From assembly GCF_014648695.1 (NCBI RefSeq), contig NZ_BMRP01000007.1, positions 82,824 through 146,823 on the forward strand: a stretch of DNA of 64,000 nt, given 5' to 3'. The translations under genes and the position numbers were made by a program. Below, piece after piece: positions 41,088-48,629 of the stretch. The DNA is from Streptomyces albospinus (lineage in GTDB: Bacteria; Actinomycetota; Actinomycetes; Streptomycetales; Streptomycetaceae). How positions within the stretch are numbered: the stretch's first letter is position 1; every line of letters starts with the position of its first letter. The notes under the pieces are model-generated. The model ran no database searches, had not been told where the DNA came from, and worked only from the letters and a program-made list of their open reading frames with translations.

Positions 41088-43810
41088 GAGACGGCGCCGA
41101 GAGCTTCGCCCTGGCCGACCGCACCTTCTTCGACTGGCCGGGCAACTGGGACCTGGAGGCCACCCGCTTCCCGGCCCCGCCGCTCCCCGAAGGCTGGACG
41201 CACGACGAGAACGAAGCCTGGTCCTTCTGCCGCCCGCCCCGGGACGCGAACCGCCAACTCCCCGACCAGGGCTGGAAGATCCACGTCAGCGCGGCCCCCG
41301 AGGACGCCGAGCGCACCCTCGCCGACGTCGCCGACTACTGCGTCCGGCACGGCCTGCTGTTCAAGTACCTCAAGAGCGCCAACGTCCTGCGCGCGCTGAG
41401 CCGCAAGTACGCCCAGCGCTCCTCCGCCGGCAAGCTGCTCACCGTCTACCCCGTGGACGAGGCGGACCTGGCCCGCACCCTCGAAGGGCTGGACGCCGTC
41501 GTCGGCGGCCGTCCCGGGCCGTACGTCCTGACCGACCTGCGCTTTCGCGAGGGCCCGCTGTACGTCCGCTACGGCGGCTTCCGCGCCCTCTACATGGAGG
41601 ACGTCGAGGGTGGCGGCGACCTCGTCACGGCCGTGCGGCGACCCGACGGCACCCTGGAACCGGACCGCCGCACCCCCGTCTTCCACACCCCCGACTGGGT
41701 CCCGCTCCCGGACGTCCTCAAGGACTCGCTGGCCGCCCGCCAGGCCGTGGACGACTTCCCCTACCGGATCACCGGAGCGCTGCACTTCTCGCACGGCGGC
41801 GGCGTCTACCGCGCCGAGCCGGCCGGCGAGCACGCCCTCGGCGCGGGAGCGCCGAGCGTCGTCCTCAAGGAGGGCCGCCCCTACTCCGGTACGGACGGCG
41901 TCGGCCGGGACGCGGTCGCCCGGCTCGCCCACGAGCACCGGATCCTGACCACGCTCGCCGGGCTGCCCGGCATCCCCCGCACCTTCGGCACCTTCGAGGT
42001 CCGCGACCACCTGTTCCTGGTCCTGGAGGACATCGAGGGGCAGGACCTCCAGTCCTGGCTCGCCGGCGTCTACCCGCTGACCGTGCCCGAGCCCGACGAG
42101 GCGGCCGTGGCCGCCCACCGGGACCGCGCACTGGCCCTGTTCGGCCGGATCGAGGCGCTGGTCGCCTCGGTGCACGGACGCGGCATCCGCATCGGCGACC
42201 TGCACCCGGGCAACTTCATCATCCGGTCCGGCGACATCCCGGTCCTCCTGGACTTCGAGGTGGCCGACGCGATCGACCGGGCCACCCCCAGCAGCCTCGG
42301 CGCACCGGGCTTCCACCGGGCCGACGCCACCGGCGCGGACGGCGACCACTACGCACTCGCCGCCATCGCCCTGTGGCTGTTCCTGCCGCTCGCCGCGCTC
42401 GGCGGCCTGTCCCCCGACAAGGCGCCCGCGCTGCTCGACACCGCGGCCCGCCGGTTCGGCCTCCCGGAGGACCTGGTGGCCCGGCTGGCCGGGCAACTCG
42501 CCCCGGCCGCTCAGCCGGCCCCGGCAGCCCAGTCCGGCGGTGCCCCGCCGCGCGCCCTGGCCAGTGCCCCCGGCCCCTTCCCGGGCCCGGACCTGATCGC
42601 CTCCCTCGGCCGCGGGCTGCGCGACAGCGCCACCCCGCACCGCACGGACCGGCTGCACCCCGGCGACTTCGCCCAGTTCGCCGAGGGCGGCGCGGGGTTC
42701 GCGCACGGCGCGGCCGGCGTCCTGTGGGCCCGGCACACCGCGCTCGGCGACCGCGACGCGGACCACGGCGCCTGGCTGCGGGCCGCCGCCGACCGGGTGC
42801 CGGCCGAGCGGATCGGCTTCTACGACGGGCTGCACGGCATCGCGTACGTCCTCGCGGAGCTCGGCGACGAGGAAGGGGCGCGCCACGCCCTGGACCGCGC
42901 CGAGGGGCAGCTCGCCGTACGGCACTGCCCCAGCCTCTACCGCGGACTGTCCGGCGCCGGCCTCAACCTGCTGCACTTCGCGGAGCGTTGGGCGGACGAC
43001 ACGGCACGCGCCACGGCCCTGCGGCTGGCCGACCGGGTCACCGACCGGCTGGCCGCCGCCCACCGGGAGCCCGTCGAGCACAAGCGGCGGACCGGTTCCC
43101 GGCACGCCGGGGGGCTGATGTACGGCTGGTCGGGACCGGCGCTGTTCCTGCTCCGCGCCCACCAGGCCACCGGCGACGCCCAGTTGCTGGACGAGGCGGT
43201 CCGGGCCGTCCACCGCGACCTCGACCGCTGTGCGTCAGGACCGCAGGACACGCTCCAGGTCGACGAGGGGTTCCGGCTGCTGCCCTACCTGGACAACGGC
43301 AGTGCGGGCATCGCCCTGGTGGCCGCCGAACTCCTCCGGCACCGCGACGACGACCGGATCCGCGCGGCCCTGCCCGGCCTGCTGCGGGCCTGCTCCTCCG
43401 ACTTCGTCATCGAATCGGGGCTGTGGGGCGGACGCGCCGGACTGATCGGCACCCTCGCCACCCTGCGCGAGTGGGTCCCGCTGCCCGCGGCGGACGCCGA
43501 GCGGCAGTTGCACCGCCATCTGGCCAATCTCCAGCAGCACGCCATGACGCTGAACGGCGCGACGGTCTTCCCCTGTGACGGCCGGGCCCGGATCTCCATG
43601 GACGTGGCCACCGGCGGGGCCGGCGTACTCCTGGCCCTCGCCGCCGCCGAACGGGGCACCCCACTGCTCCCGTTCCTCACCGACTCGCGTTCCGCCGCGG
43701 CCGTTCACCCGGCCGTCCCGGAGCGCGCCCGCGGCGCCCACGGCGCCGCGACCCCCGCCGTCCCGTCCGGGCCGGAGGGCACCGCGGACAACGGAAGGGA
43801 GGTGTCGTAA
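41084..43810 (+). CDS. Class III lanthipeptide synthetase (LanKC)
   Basis: A 908-residue three-domain enzyme. Residues ~1-210 form the OspF-like lyase domain (WKIHVSAAPEDAERTLADVA, HGLLFKYLKSANVL, GKLLTVYP). The Ser/Thr kinase domain follows with VVLKEGRPY, the catalytic Asp372 in GDLHPGNFII and Asp390 in LLDFEVAD. A ~25-residue Ala/Pro linker leads to the LanC-like cyclase (GFAHGAAGVLWA, GLSGAGLNLLHF, GGLMYGWSGPALFLLRAH, ESGLWGGRAGLIGTL). The Zn ligands (C-C/H) of class I, II and IV cyclases are absent, with GLWGGRAG in place of a CHG motif, which places it in class III. It would phosphorylate, eliminate and cyclise the Ser/Cys residues of the precursors. Confidence 0.95.
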   Translation: MRDGAESFALADRTFFDWPGNWDLEATRFPAPPLPEGWTHDENEAWSFCRPPRDANRQLPDQGWKIHVSAAPEDAERTLADVADYCVRHGLLFKYLKSANVLRALSRKYAQRSSAGKLLTVYPVDEADLARTLEGLDAVVGGRPGPYVLTDLRFREGPLYVRYGGFRALYMEDVEGGGDLVTAVRRPDGTLEPDRRTPVFHTPDWVPLPDVLKDSLAARQAVDDFPYRITGALHFSHGGGVYRAEPAGEHALGAGAPSVVLKEGRPYSGTDGVGRDAVARLAHEHRILTTLAGLPGIPRTFGTFEVRDHLFLVLEDIEGQDLQSWLAGVYPLTVPEPDEAAVAAHRDRALALFGRIEALVASVHGRGIRIGDLHPGNFIIRSGDIPVLLDFEVADAIDRATPSSLGAPGFHRADATGADGDHYALAAIALWLFLPLAALGGLSPDKAPALLDTAARRFGLPEDLVARLAGQLAPAAQPAPAAQSGGAPPRALASAPGPFPGPDLIASLGRGLRDSATPHRTDRLHPGDFAQFAEGGAGFAHGAAGVLWARHTALGDRDADHGAWLRAAADRVPAERIGFYDGLHGIAYVLAELGDEEGARHALDRAEGQLAVRHCPSLYRGLSGAGLNLLHFAERWADDTARATALRLADRVTDRLAAAHREPVEHKRRTGSRHAGGLMYGWSGPALFLLRAHQATGDAQLLDEAVRAVHRDLDRCASGPQDTLQVDEGFRLLPYLDNGSAGIALVAAELLRHRDDDRIRAALPGLLRACSSDFVIESGLWGGRAGLIGTLATLREWVPLPAADAERQLHRHLANLQQHAMTLNGATVFPCDGRARISMDVATGGAGVLLALAAAERGTPLLPFLTDSRSAAAVHPAVPERARGAHGAATPAVPSGPEGTADNGREVS

Positions 43811-43897
43811 ATGACCATCATGGACCTTCAGGGCATCGAGGTGCCGGCCGAGCGTGAGGCTCAGGCGCTGGGCTCGACCGTCAGCACCGGCTGCTGA
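43811..43897 (+). CDS. Lanthipeptide precursor, copy 1
   Basis: A 28-residue peptide beginning immediately after the LanKC stop (TAA-ATG), behind a GGGAGG site inside the LanKC 3' end. Leader: MTIMDLQGIEVPAEREAQAL, with a DLQ motif like the (I/L)-x-LQ recognition element of class III leaders. Predicted core: GSTVSTGC, with Ser22-x-x-Ser25-x-x-Cys28, the labionin/avionin spacing with Cys as the last residue. The cleavage site before Gly21 is inferred. Direct linkage to the synthetase gene secures the assignment. Confidence 0.93.
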   Translation: MTIMDLQGIEVPAEREAQALGSTVSTGC

Positions 43898-43905
43898 CGC
43901 GCCGC

Positions 43906-43928
43906 CAGGTGTCCCGCAACGGCACCTG
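43906..43928 (+). terminator. Short hairpin after precursor 1
   Basis: A 6-bp stem CAGGTG / CACCTG with an 11-nt loop just after the first precursor stop. It is weak and could be an attenuator or mRNA-processing signal rather than a full terminator. Confidence 0.4.
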
Positions 43929-43988
43929 ACACGGCACGTCACCACCGTGGCCATCGACCACTACGACACATCGAAGGGAGGTTCCGAT

Positions 43989-44075
43989 ATGTCGATCATG
44001 GACCTTCAGGGTATCGAGGTGCCCGCCGAGCGTGAGGCTCAGGCGCTGGGCTCCACCGTCAGCACCGGCTGCTGA
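43989..44075 (+). CDS. Lanthipeptide precursor, copy 2
   Basis: A 28-residue peptide differing from copy 1 only at residue 2 (MSIMDLQ versus MTIMDLQ); the core GSTVSTGC is identical. It has its own AAGGGAGG ribosome site. It lies 91 bp after copy 1. Conservation of the peptide with silent differences in the DNA indicates selection on the product. Confidence 0.93.
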   Translation: MSIMDLQGIEVPAEREAQALGSTVSTGC

Positions 44076-44080
44076 CGCCC

Positions 44081-44105
44081 GTCCGGTGCCCGCTGAGCAC
44101 CGGAC
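44081..44105 (+). terminator. Hairpin after precursor 2
   Basis: A perfect 9-bp stem GTCCGGTGC / GCACCGGAC with a 7-nt loop beginning five bases after the second precursor stop. Confidence 0.55.
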
Positions 44106-44153
44106 CTCTCACCGTACACATCACCACCGAATCGCGGAAGGGAGGTGTCGTAA

Positions 44154-44240
44154 ATGACCATCATGGACCTTCAGGGCATCGAGGTGCCGGCCGAGCGTGA
44201 GGCTCAGGCGCTCGGCTCCACCATCAGCACGGGTTGCTGA
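44154..44240 (+). CDS. Lanthipeptide precursor, copy 3
   Basis: A 28-residue peptide with leader identical to copy 1 and core GSTISTGC, Val24 replaced by Ile. The stretch before the ATG (GGAAGGGAGGTGTCGTAA) is identical to that before copy 1, where it encodes the end of LanKC. Copy 3 therefore seems to derive from a duplication that included the 3' end of the synthetase gene. Confidence 0.93.
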   Translation: MTIMDLQGIEVPAEREAQALGSTISTGC

Positions 44241-44246
44241 CACGGC

Positions 44247-44283
44247 GCCCGGTGGTCCCGCGCTGCGGTGCGGGCCACCGGGC
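44247..44283 (+). terminator. Hairpin after precursor 3
   Basis: A perfect 9-bp outer stem GCCCGGTGG / CCACCGGGC with an inner CCCGC / GCGGG pairing, starting six bases after the third precursor stop. It is the largest of the three post-precursor hairpins and may terminate or attenuate the operon ahead of the FAD-protein gene. Confidence 0.6.
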
Positions 44284-44375
44284 TCCTGTGTTTTCCGGGC
44301 GCCATCCGGGGCGTGCTCCGGGTCGGGTTCCGGTGGCGCGTTCATCAAAGGCACGGCAGGACGGGGAGGACGGCG

Positions 44376-46166
44376 ATGGGGAAGGACCCGCACCACGGCG
44401 GGAACACCGGCGCACCGCTCTCCCTCTGCGTCATCGGCTGCGGCCCCCGCGGCGCCTCCATCGTGGAGCGCATCCTCGCCAACGTGCCCGCCCTGTACGG
44501 CGATCGGCCGCTCGACCTGCACGTCGTCGACCCGTACCCGCCGGGCGCCGGCCGCACCTGGCGCACCGACCAGCCCGGCCTGCTGTGGATGAACTCCGCC
44601 GCCGACCAGGTCACCATGTACCCGGACGAGAGCGTCGCCTGCGCCGGACCGCCGCGCCCCGGCCCCACCACCGCCGCCTGGCTCGGCGCGCCGCTGCACG
44701 ACGGCGCCTATGCCGCCCGCCGGGACCAGGGCCGCTATCTGCGCCGCTTCTTCGCCGAGGTGACCGGCGCGCGGCCCGCGTCGGTACGGCTGCACCTCCA
44801 CCGGGCGCGCGCCGTCGATCTGCTGCGGACCGCCCCGTACGGCGGCCCGGGGCGCCAGCGGGTGGTCCTCGACTCCGGCCGGACCGTTCTCGCCGACCGG
44901 GTGGTCCTCGCCCAGGGCCATGTGGACACCCTCGCCGCCCCCGCCCCGCCCGGACTGACCCGGATCGGCCCCGGCCCCGCCGACCCGGACGCGCTGGACC
45001 GCATACCGGCCGGCGCACCCGTCGTCGTGCGCGGCCTCGGCCTGGTCTTCATCGACTGCCTGGCCCTGCTCACGGAGGGCCGCGGCGGCCGGTTCTCCGG
45101 GGCGCCCGGCGGCCCGCTGCGCTATCTGCCGTCCGGCCGCGAGCCCCGCCTGTACGCGGGCTCCCGCCGCGGCGTACCGCTGCCCCCGAAACCGTCGGCC
45201 ACCGCGCCCGGGGCACCGGACGGCGGCCTCCGCTTCGCCACCCCGGGCGCCTGCCGCGCCGCGCTGGCCCGCCCCGGCGCGTCCTTCGGCCGCGACGTCT
45301 GGCCGCTGGTGCTGGCCGAACTCGCCTGGCGCCACTACCGCGCCCTGTTCGCCACCGCGCCCGACCGCACCTGCATGACCTGGCAGGACTTCGACGCCCA
45401 GTACGCCCTGCTGTTCACCGACGCCGGGCGGCTCGCCAAACTGGCCCGCGCCGCGGTCCCCGACCCCGCCGACCGCTTCGACCTCGACCGACCGGCCGAC
45501 CCGCTGTCCGGCCGCCGCTTCACCGGCGGCGACGACCTCCAGCGGCAGCTGCGCGCCCACCTGGCCGAGACCCTGCGTCGCCGTACGGGACCGGCGGCCG
45601 GCCCCGAACTCGCCCTGGTGGACGGCCTCCGCCGGACCGGCGAGGTCGTCGAGGAGCTCTGGCGCTCCGGCGACCTGGACGACGCCTCGGTCGCCGACGC
45701 GCTGCGCCGCTTCGCCGTCGGCACGTACCTGAGCTCGGGCCCGCCGCCGCTCCGCGCCCGGCAGCTGCTGGCGCTGTCCGAGGCGGGCGTCGTGACGTTC
45801 GTGGGCCCCGGCATGAGGGTGGAGACCGGGCCGGCCGGATTCCGGGCGCTGAGTCCCGCCGTACCCGGCGCCGTCCACGAGGCGGCCGTCCTCCTGGACG
45901 CCCGGCTGGCGCCCGCCGACCCGGACCGGGTCGCGGACCCGCTGCTGCGCGCCCTGGCGGCCCGCGGCGAGCTGGCGCCGGACCCCGCCGGGGAGGGGGG
46001 CGGGCAACCGCGGCTGTCCGGTGCGGAGCTGCACCCCGTCGCCGCGGACGGCACCGTGCACCGCGACCGGATCGTGGTCGGCCCGGCCCAGTTCCCGCGT
46101 CCGCAGGCCAACGCCGTGGCCTTCCGCCAGAACGACGCCGTCGCCCGGCGGCTGCTGACCGGCTGA
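44376..46166 (+). CDS. FAD/NAD(P)-binding protein of the lanthipeptide cluster
   Basis: A 596-residue flavoprotein-like protein. An N-terminal Rossmann motif, SLCVIGCGPRGASIVERILA, is followed by VVDPYPPGAGRTWRTDQPG and NSAADQVTMYP, matching the FAD-NAD(P)-binding (NAD_binding_9) superfamily. A second segment, VLAQGHVDTLA and GAPVVVRGLGLVFIDCLALL, suggests the NADP-binding half. The C-terminal half (RTCMTWQDFDAQYALLF and beyond) is helical and not assigned. GGGGAGGACGGCG precedes the ATG. It follows the precursors directly, so an oxidative tailoring role on peptide or acyl chain is plausible but undemonstrated. Confidence 0.8.
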   Translation: MGKDPHHGGNTGAPLSLCVIGCGPRGASIVERILANVPALYGDRPLDLHVVDPYPPGAGRTWRTDQPGLLWMNSAADQVTMYPDESVACAGPPRPGPTTAAWLGAPLHDGAYAARRDQGRYLRRFFAEVTGARPASVRLHLHRARAVDLLRTAPYGGPGRQRVVLDSGRTVLADRVVLAQGHVDTLAAPAPPGLTRIGPGPADPDALDRIPAGAPVVVRGLGLVFIDCLALLTEGRGGRFSGAPGGPLRYLPSGREPRLYAGSRRGVPLPPKPSATAPGAPDGGLRFATPGACRAALARPGASFGRDVWPLVLAELAWRHYRALFATAPDRTCMTWQDFDAQYALLFTDAGRLAKLARAAVPDPADRFDLDRPADPLSGRRFTGGDDLQRQLRAHLAETLRRRTGPAAGPELALVDGLRRTGEVVEELWRSGDLDDASVADALRRFAVGTYLSSGPPPLRARQLLALSEAGVVTFVGPGMRVETGPAGFRALSPAVPGAVHEAAVLLDARLAPADPDRVADPLLRALAARGELAPDPAGEGGGQPRLSGAELHPVAADGTVHRDRIVVGPAQFPRPQANAVAFRQNDAVARRLLTG

Positions 46167-46201
46167 GTCCGGGCCCGACCCACCGGACGGACCCCGAGTC
46201 C

Positions 46202-46930
46202 TCACCCCCGCAGGGTGATCCCGTGCTGTTGCGCCAGGATCGCCGCCTGCACCCGGCTGCGCAGGTTCAGCTTCGACAGGATCCGGCTGGTATGCGTCTT
46301 GACGGTGCCCTCGGCCAGATTCAGGGTCTGTGCGATGGCGCTGTTGGCCAGCCCGCGCCCGATACAGGCCAGCACCTCCAACTCCCGCTTGGTGAGGGTG
46401 TTCAGGGACTGCGCGGTGCCGTCCGGCAGTGAGGGCCCCGACGACGGCGCCTGGAGCGCGAACTCGGAGATCAGCCGCCGGGCGATCGCCGGGGTGAGGA
46501 AGCCCTCCCCGTGCGCCACCTCCCGTACGGCGCCGACCAGGACGGCCGGTTCCGCGTTCTTGAGGATGAAGCCGCCGGCCCCGGCCCGCAGCGCCCCGAA
46601 GATGTACTCGTTGAGGTCGAAGGTGGTCAGCACCAGCACCTCCGCCAGCCCGCGCTCGACGATCCTGCGGGTGGCGGCGACACCGTTGAGCAGCGGCATC
46701 TGCACATCCATCAGCACGACGTCGGGCCGCAGTTCGCCGGCCATCCGCACCGCCGCCTCGCCGTCGCCGGCCTCGCCGACGACCGTGATGCCCGGGTCGG
46801 TCTGGAGGACGAGGACCAGGCCGGACCGCACCGCCGCCTGGTCGTCGGCGACGAGCACCCGGATGTCCGGCCGGTTCTCCTCAGGGGCCACCGCACGCTC
46901 CGCCAGCCGATTCTCCACCGCATACTCCAC
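46202..46930 (-). CDS. NarL/FixJ-family response regulator of the cluster
   Basis: A 242-residue two-domain regulator. The receiver has VLVADDQAAVRSGL with the acidic pair, the phosphoacceptor Asp in DVVLMDVQMPLLNG, and Lys in FILKNAEPA. The LuxR-type HTH is LTKRELEVLACIGRGLANSA then EGTVKTHTSRILSKL. It is read from a GTG and lies 159 bp after the histidine-kinase stop in the same direction, forming a two-component pair. Its position between the FAD protein and PPTase-like genes suggests that it controls the lanthipeptide cluster or its self-protection. Confidence 0.93.
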   Translation of the reverse strand: MEYAVENRLAERAVAPEENRPDIRVLVADDQAAVRSGLVLVLQTDPGITVVGEAGDGEAAVRMAGELRPDVVLMDVQMPLLNGVAATRRIVERGLAEVLVLTTFDLNEYIFGALRAGAGGFILKNAEPAVLVGAVREVAHGEGFLTPAIARRLISEFALQAPSSGPSLPDGTAQSLNTLTKRELEVLACIGRGLANSAIAQTLNLAEGTVKTHTSRILSKLNLRSRVQAAILAQQHGITLRG

Positions 46931-47089
46931 TTCTGATCACCGTCCAGGAACTCGGGACTCGGACACACAGGACTTCGGGACGCGCCCACGGCAGGACGCG
47001 CCACCGCAGGACGCGCCCCCACAGGGCACGGGCCCGGGCCGGTGCGGGCGCGCAGCGGTGCCGCCGGCCCGCCGACTCCCGCCCGCCCA

Positions 47090-48373
47090 TCAGGAGTTCT
47101 GGCCCAGCGGGAGCACCGCGCGGACCTGCCAGCGACCGGGGGCCGACCGGTCGGGACCCGCGTCGAAGACACCGCCGACCAGGGTGGCCCGCTCGGACAT
47201 CCCGGCGAGCCCGGCGCCCGCCCCGGCGGTCGCCGGATCCCCGGGGCGCCGCTGCCGGGCCGGTACGTCCGGACGGGACAGCGGGCTGTCGACGGAGATG
47301 GTCAGCTGCTCCGTCCCGGCCTCGCAGCGGATCCGCACCCGCCCGGCCGCGGCGTGCTTGAGGCAGTTGGTCAGCGCCTCCTGCACGATGCGGTACGCGG
47401 TCACCTCGATCACCGACGACACCTCGGGGAAGCTCTCGGGGAATTCGGTGTGCAGCGTCAGCTCCGCCGCGGCGGCGGCGGGCCGGGCCTGTTCGACCAG
47501 CGCCCCCAGCGCGTTCAGCTGCGGCCGGTCCCAGTCGTCGTCCACCGCCCGGTCGGAGCGCAGCAGCACCACCATGCGCCGCATTTCGGCCAGCCCCTGC
47601 ACGCTGTTCTCGCGGATCACCGCCAGCGCCCGCAGCACCGGATCCTCCTCGTCCGCCCGGTCCGGTGCCCCGCCGCTCCGGTCCTGCCGTCCGCTGTGGG
47701 CCTCCTGGAGGGACAGCACCGCGCTGGAGTGGATGGCGATGGCGCTGAGGTGGTTGGCGACCAGGTCGTGCAACTCCCGTGCCATCCGGGTGCGTTCGGT
47801 CTGGAGCACGGTCTTGCGGTCCAGCTCCGCCAGCCGGTTGATCTGCGCCGCCCGCTGCCGCTCGGCGTCCGCCTGCTCCTTGTGGTTCCGTATCAACACC
47901 CCGGTCCACACAGGCGAGATGAGCAGCAGCGCCACGATCAGCCCGGTCGTCACCCCCTCGGACCGGTCGCCGATGAAGAGGAAGACGACGGTGGCGGCCA
48001 TGGTCGCGGCGACGGTCCCGAACTGGAGCGCCCGGCACAGCCAGGGCGCACCGTACAGCGCCGCCGCGTACAGCAGATCGGTGTAGATCAGCACCGGTCC
48101 GAGCCCGCCGCTGGCCGCCGCTTCGAGGCTGACGGTGACGGTGCCCACGAGCACCGCGACCAGCGGCAGCACGCTGCGGAAGGCGGTCGCCGCGCACAGC
48201 ACCAGCACCGGAAGGACGGCCTGCCATACGGGAATCTCGCCGCCCATCACCCGCGCCCCGCCCAGCACGTACAGAATCAGGCAGCCGGCGAAGAAACCCA
48301 CCGCCATTCTGAGGTCACGGAGAGGTATGGGTGCACGGCGCAGTTGCTTGCTTGCGAAATCGCGTAACCACAC
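47090..48373 (-). CDS. NarL-type sensor histidine kinase of the cluster
   Basis: A 427-residue HisKA_3 kinase. Five or six N-terminal membrane helices (MAVGFFAGCLILYVLGG, QAVLPVLVLCAATAF, GTVAATMAATVVFLFIG) are followed by a coiled linker. The phospho-His is in ARELHDLVANHLSAIA. The ATPase N-box is YRIVQEALTNCLKHA, with a degenerate G-box. No large extracellular sensor is present, as in intramembrane-sensing kinases of envelope stress. Codon 3 is TTA in GTG-TGG-TTA, so it too should depend on bldA. It pairs with the regulator at 46202. Confidence 0.93.
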   Translation of the reverse strand: MWLRDFASKQLRRAPIPLRDLRMAVGFFAGCLILYVLGGARVMGGEIPVWQAVLPVLVLCAATAFRSVLPLVAVLVGTVTVSLEAAASGGLGPVLIYTDLLYAAALYGAPWLCRALQFGTVAATMAATVVFLFIGDRSEGVTTGLIVALLLISPVWTGVLIRNHKEQADAERQRAAQINRLAELDRKTVLQTERTRMARELHDLVANHLSAIAIHSSAVLSLQEAHSGRQDRSGGAPDRADEEDPVLRALAVIRENSVQGLAEMRRMVVLLRSDRAVDDDWDRPQLNALGALVEQARPAAAAAELTLHTEFPESFPEVSSVIEVTAYRIVQEALTNCLKHAAAGRVRIRCEAGTEQLTISVDSPLSRPDVPARQRRPGDPATAGAGAGLAGMSERATLVGGVFDAGPDRSAPGRWQVRAVLPLGQNS

Positions 48374-48629
48374 ACCAGGACACTACTTCCGCGTACGGCC
48401 TGTTCCCTTGGCCTGGCTGCCGAATTGGGTGGCTGTTGCGTACATCGAAGTATGTAGCCGGACATCAGCAAGAGGGATGAGTCGAAGGATCCGGAGGATC
48501 TGCAAACCTTGGGCTGACTGTACCGATCGATGTAGGCGAAAAAGGGGGAGCAGGATTCGCCCATCGATTGAAGGCTGTCACTCACCGGTGCGGCCGTGCC
48601 ACCGCTCGACTGTGGAGGACGGAAAGTAC
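48374..48629. promoter_or_regulatory. Divergent promoter region, kinase / second PPTase-like gene
   Basis: 256 bp between the two divergent starts. It contains TACAT-CGAAGT-ATGTA (48441-48456), an inverted repeat that could bind the adjacent response regulator. GTGGAGGACGGAAAG forms the ribosome site for the rightward gene. Confidence 0.45.
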
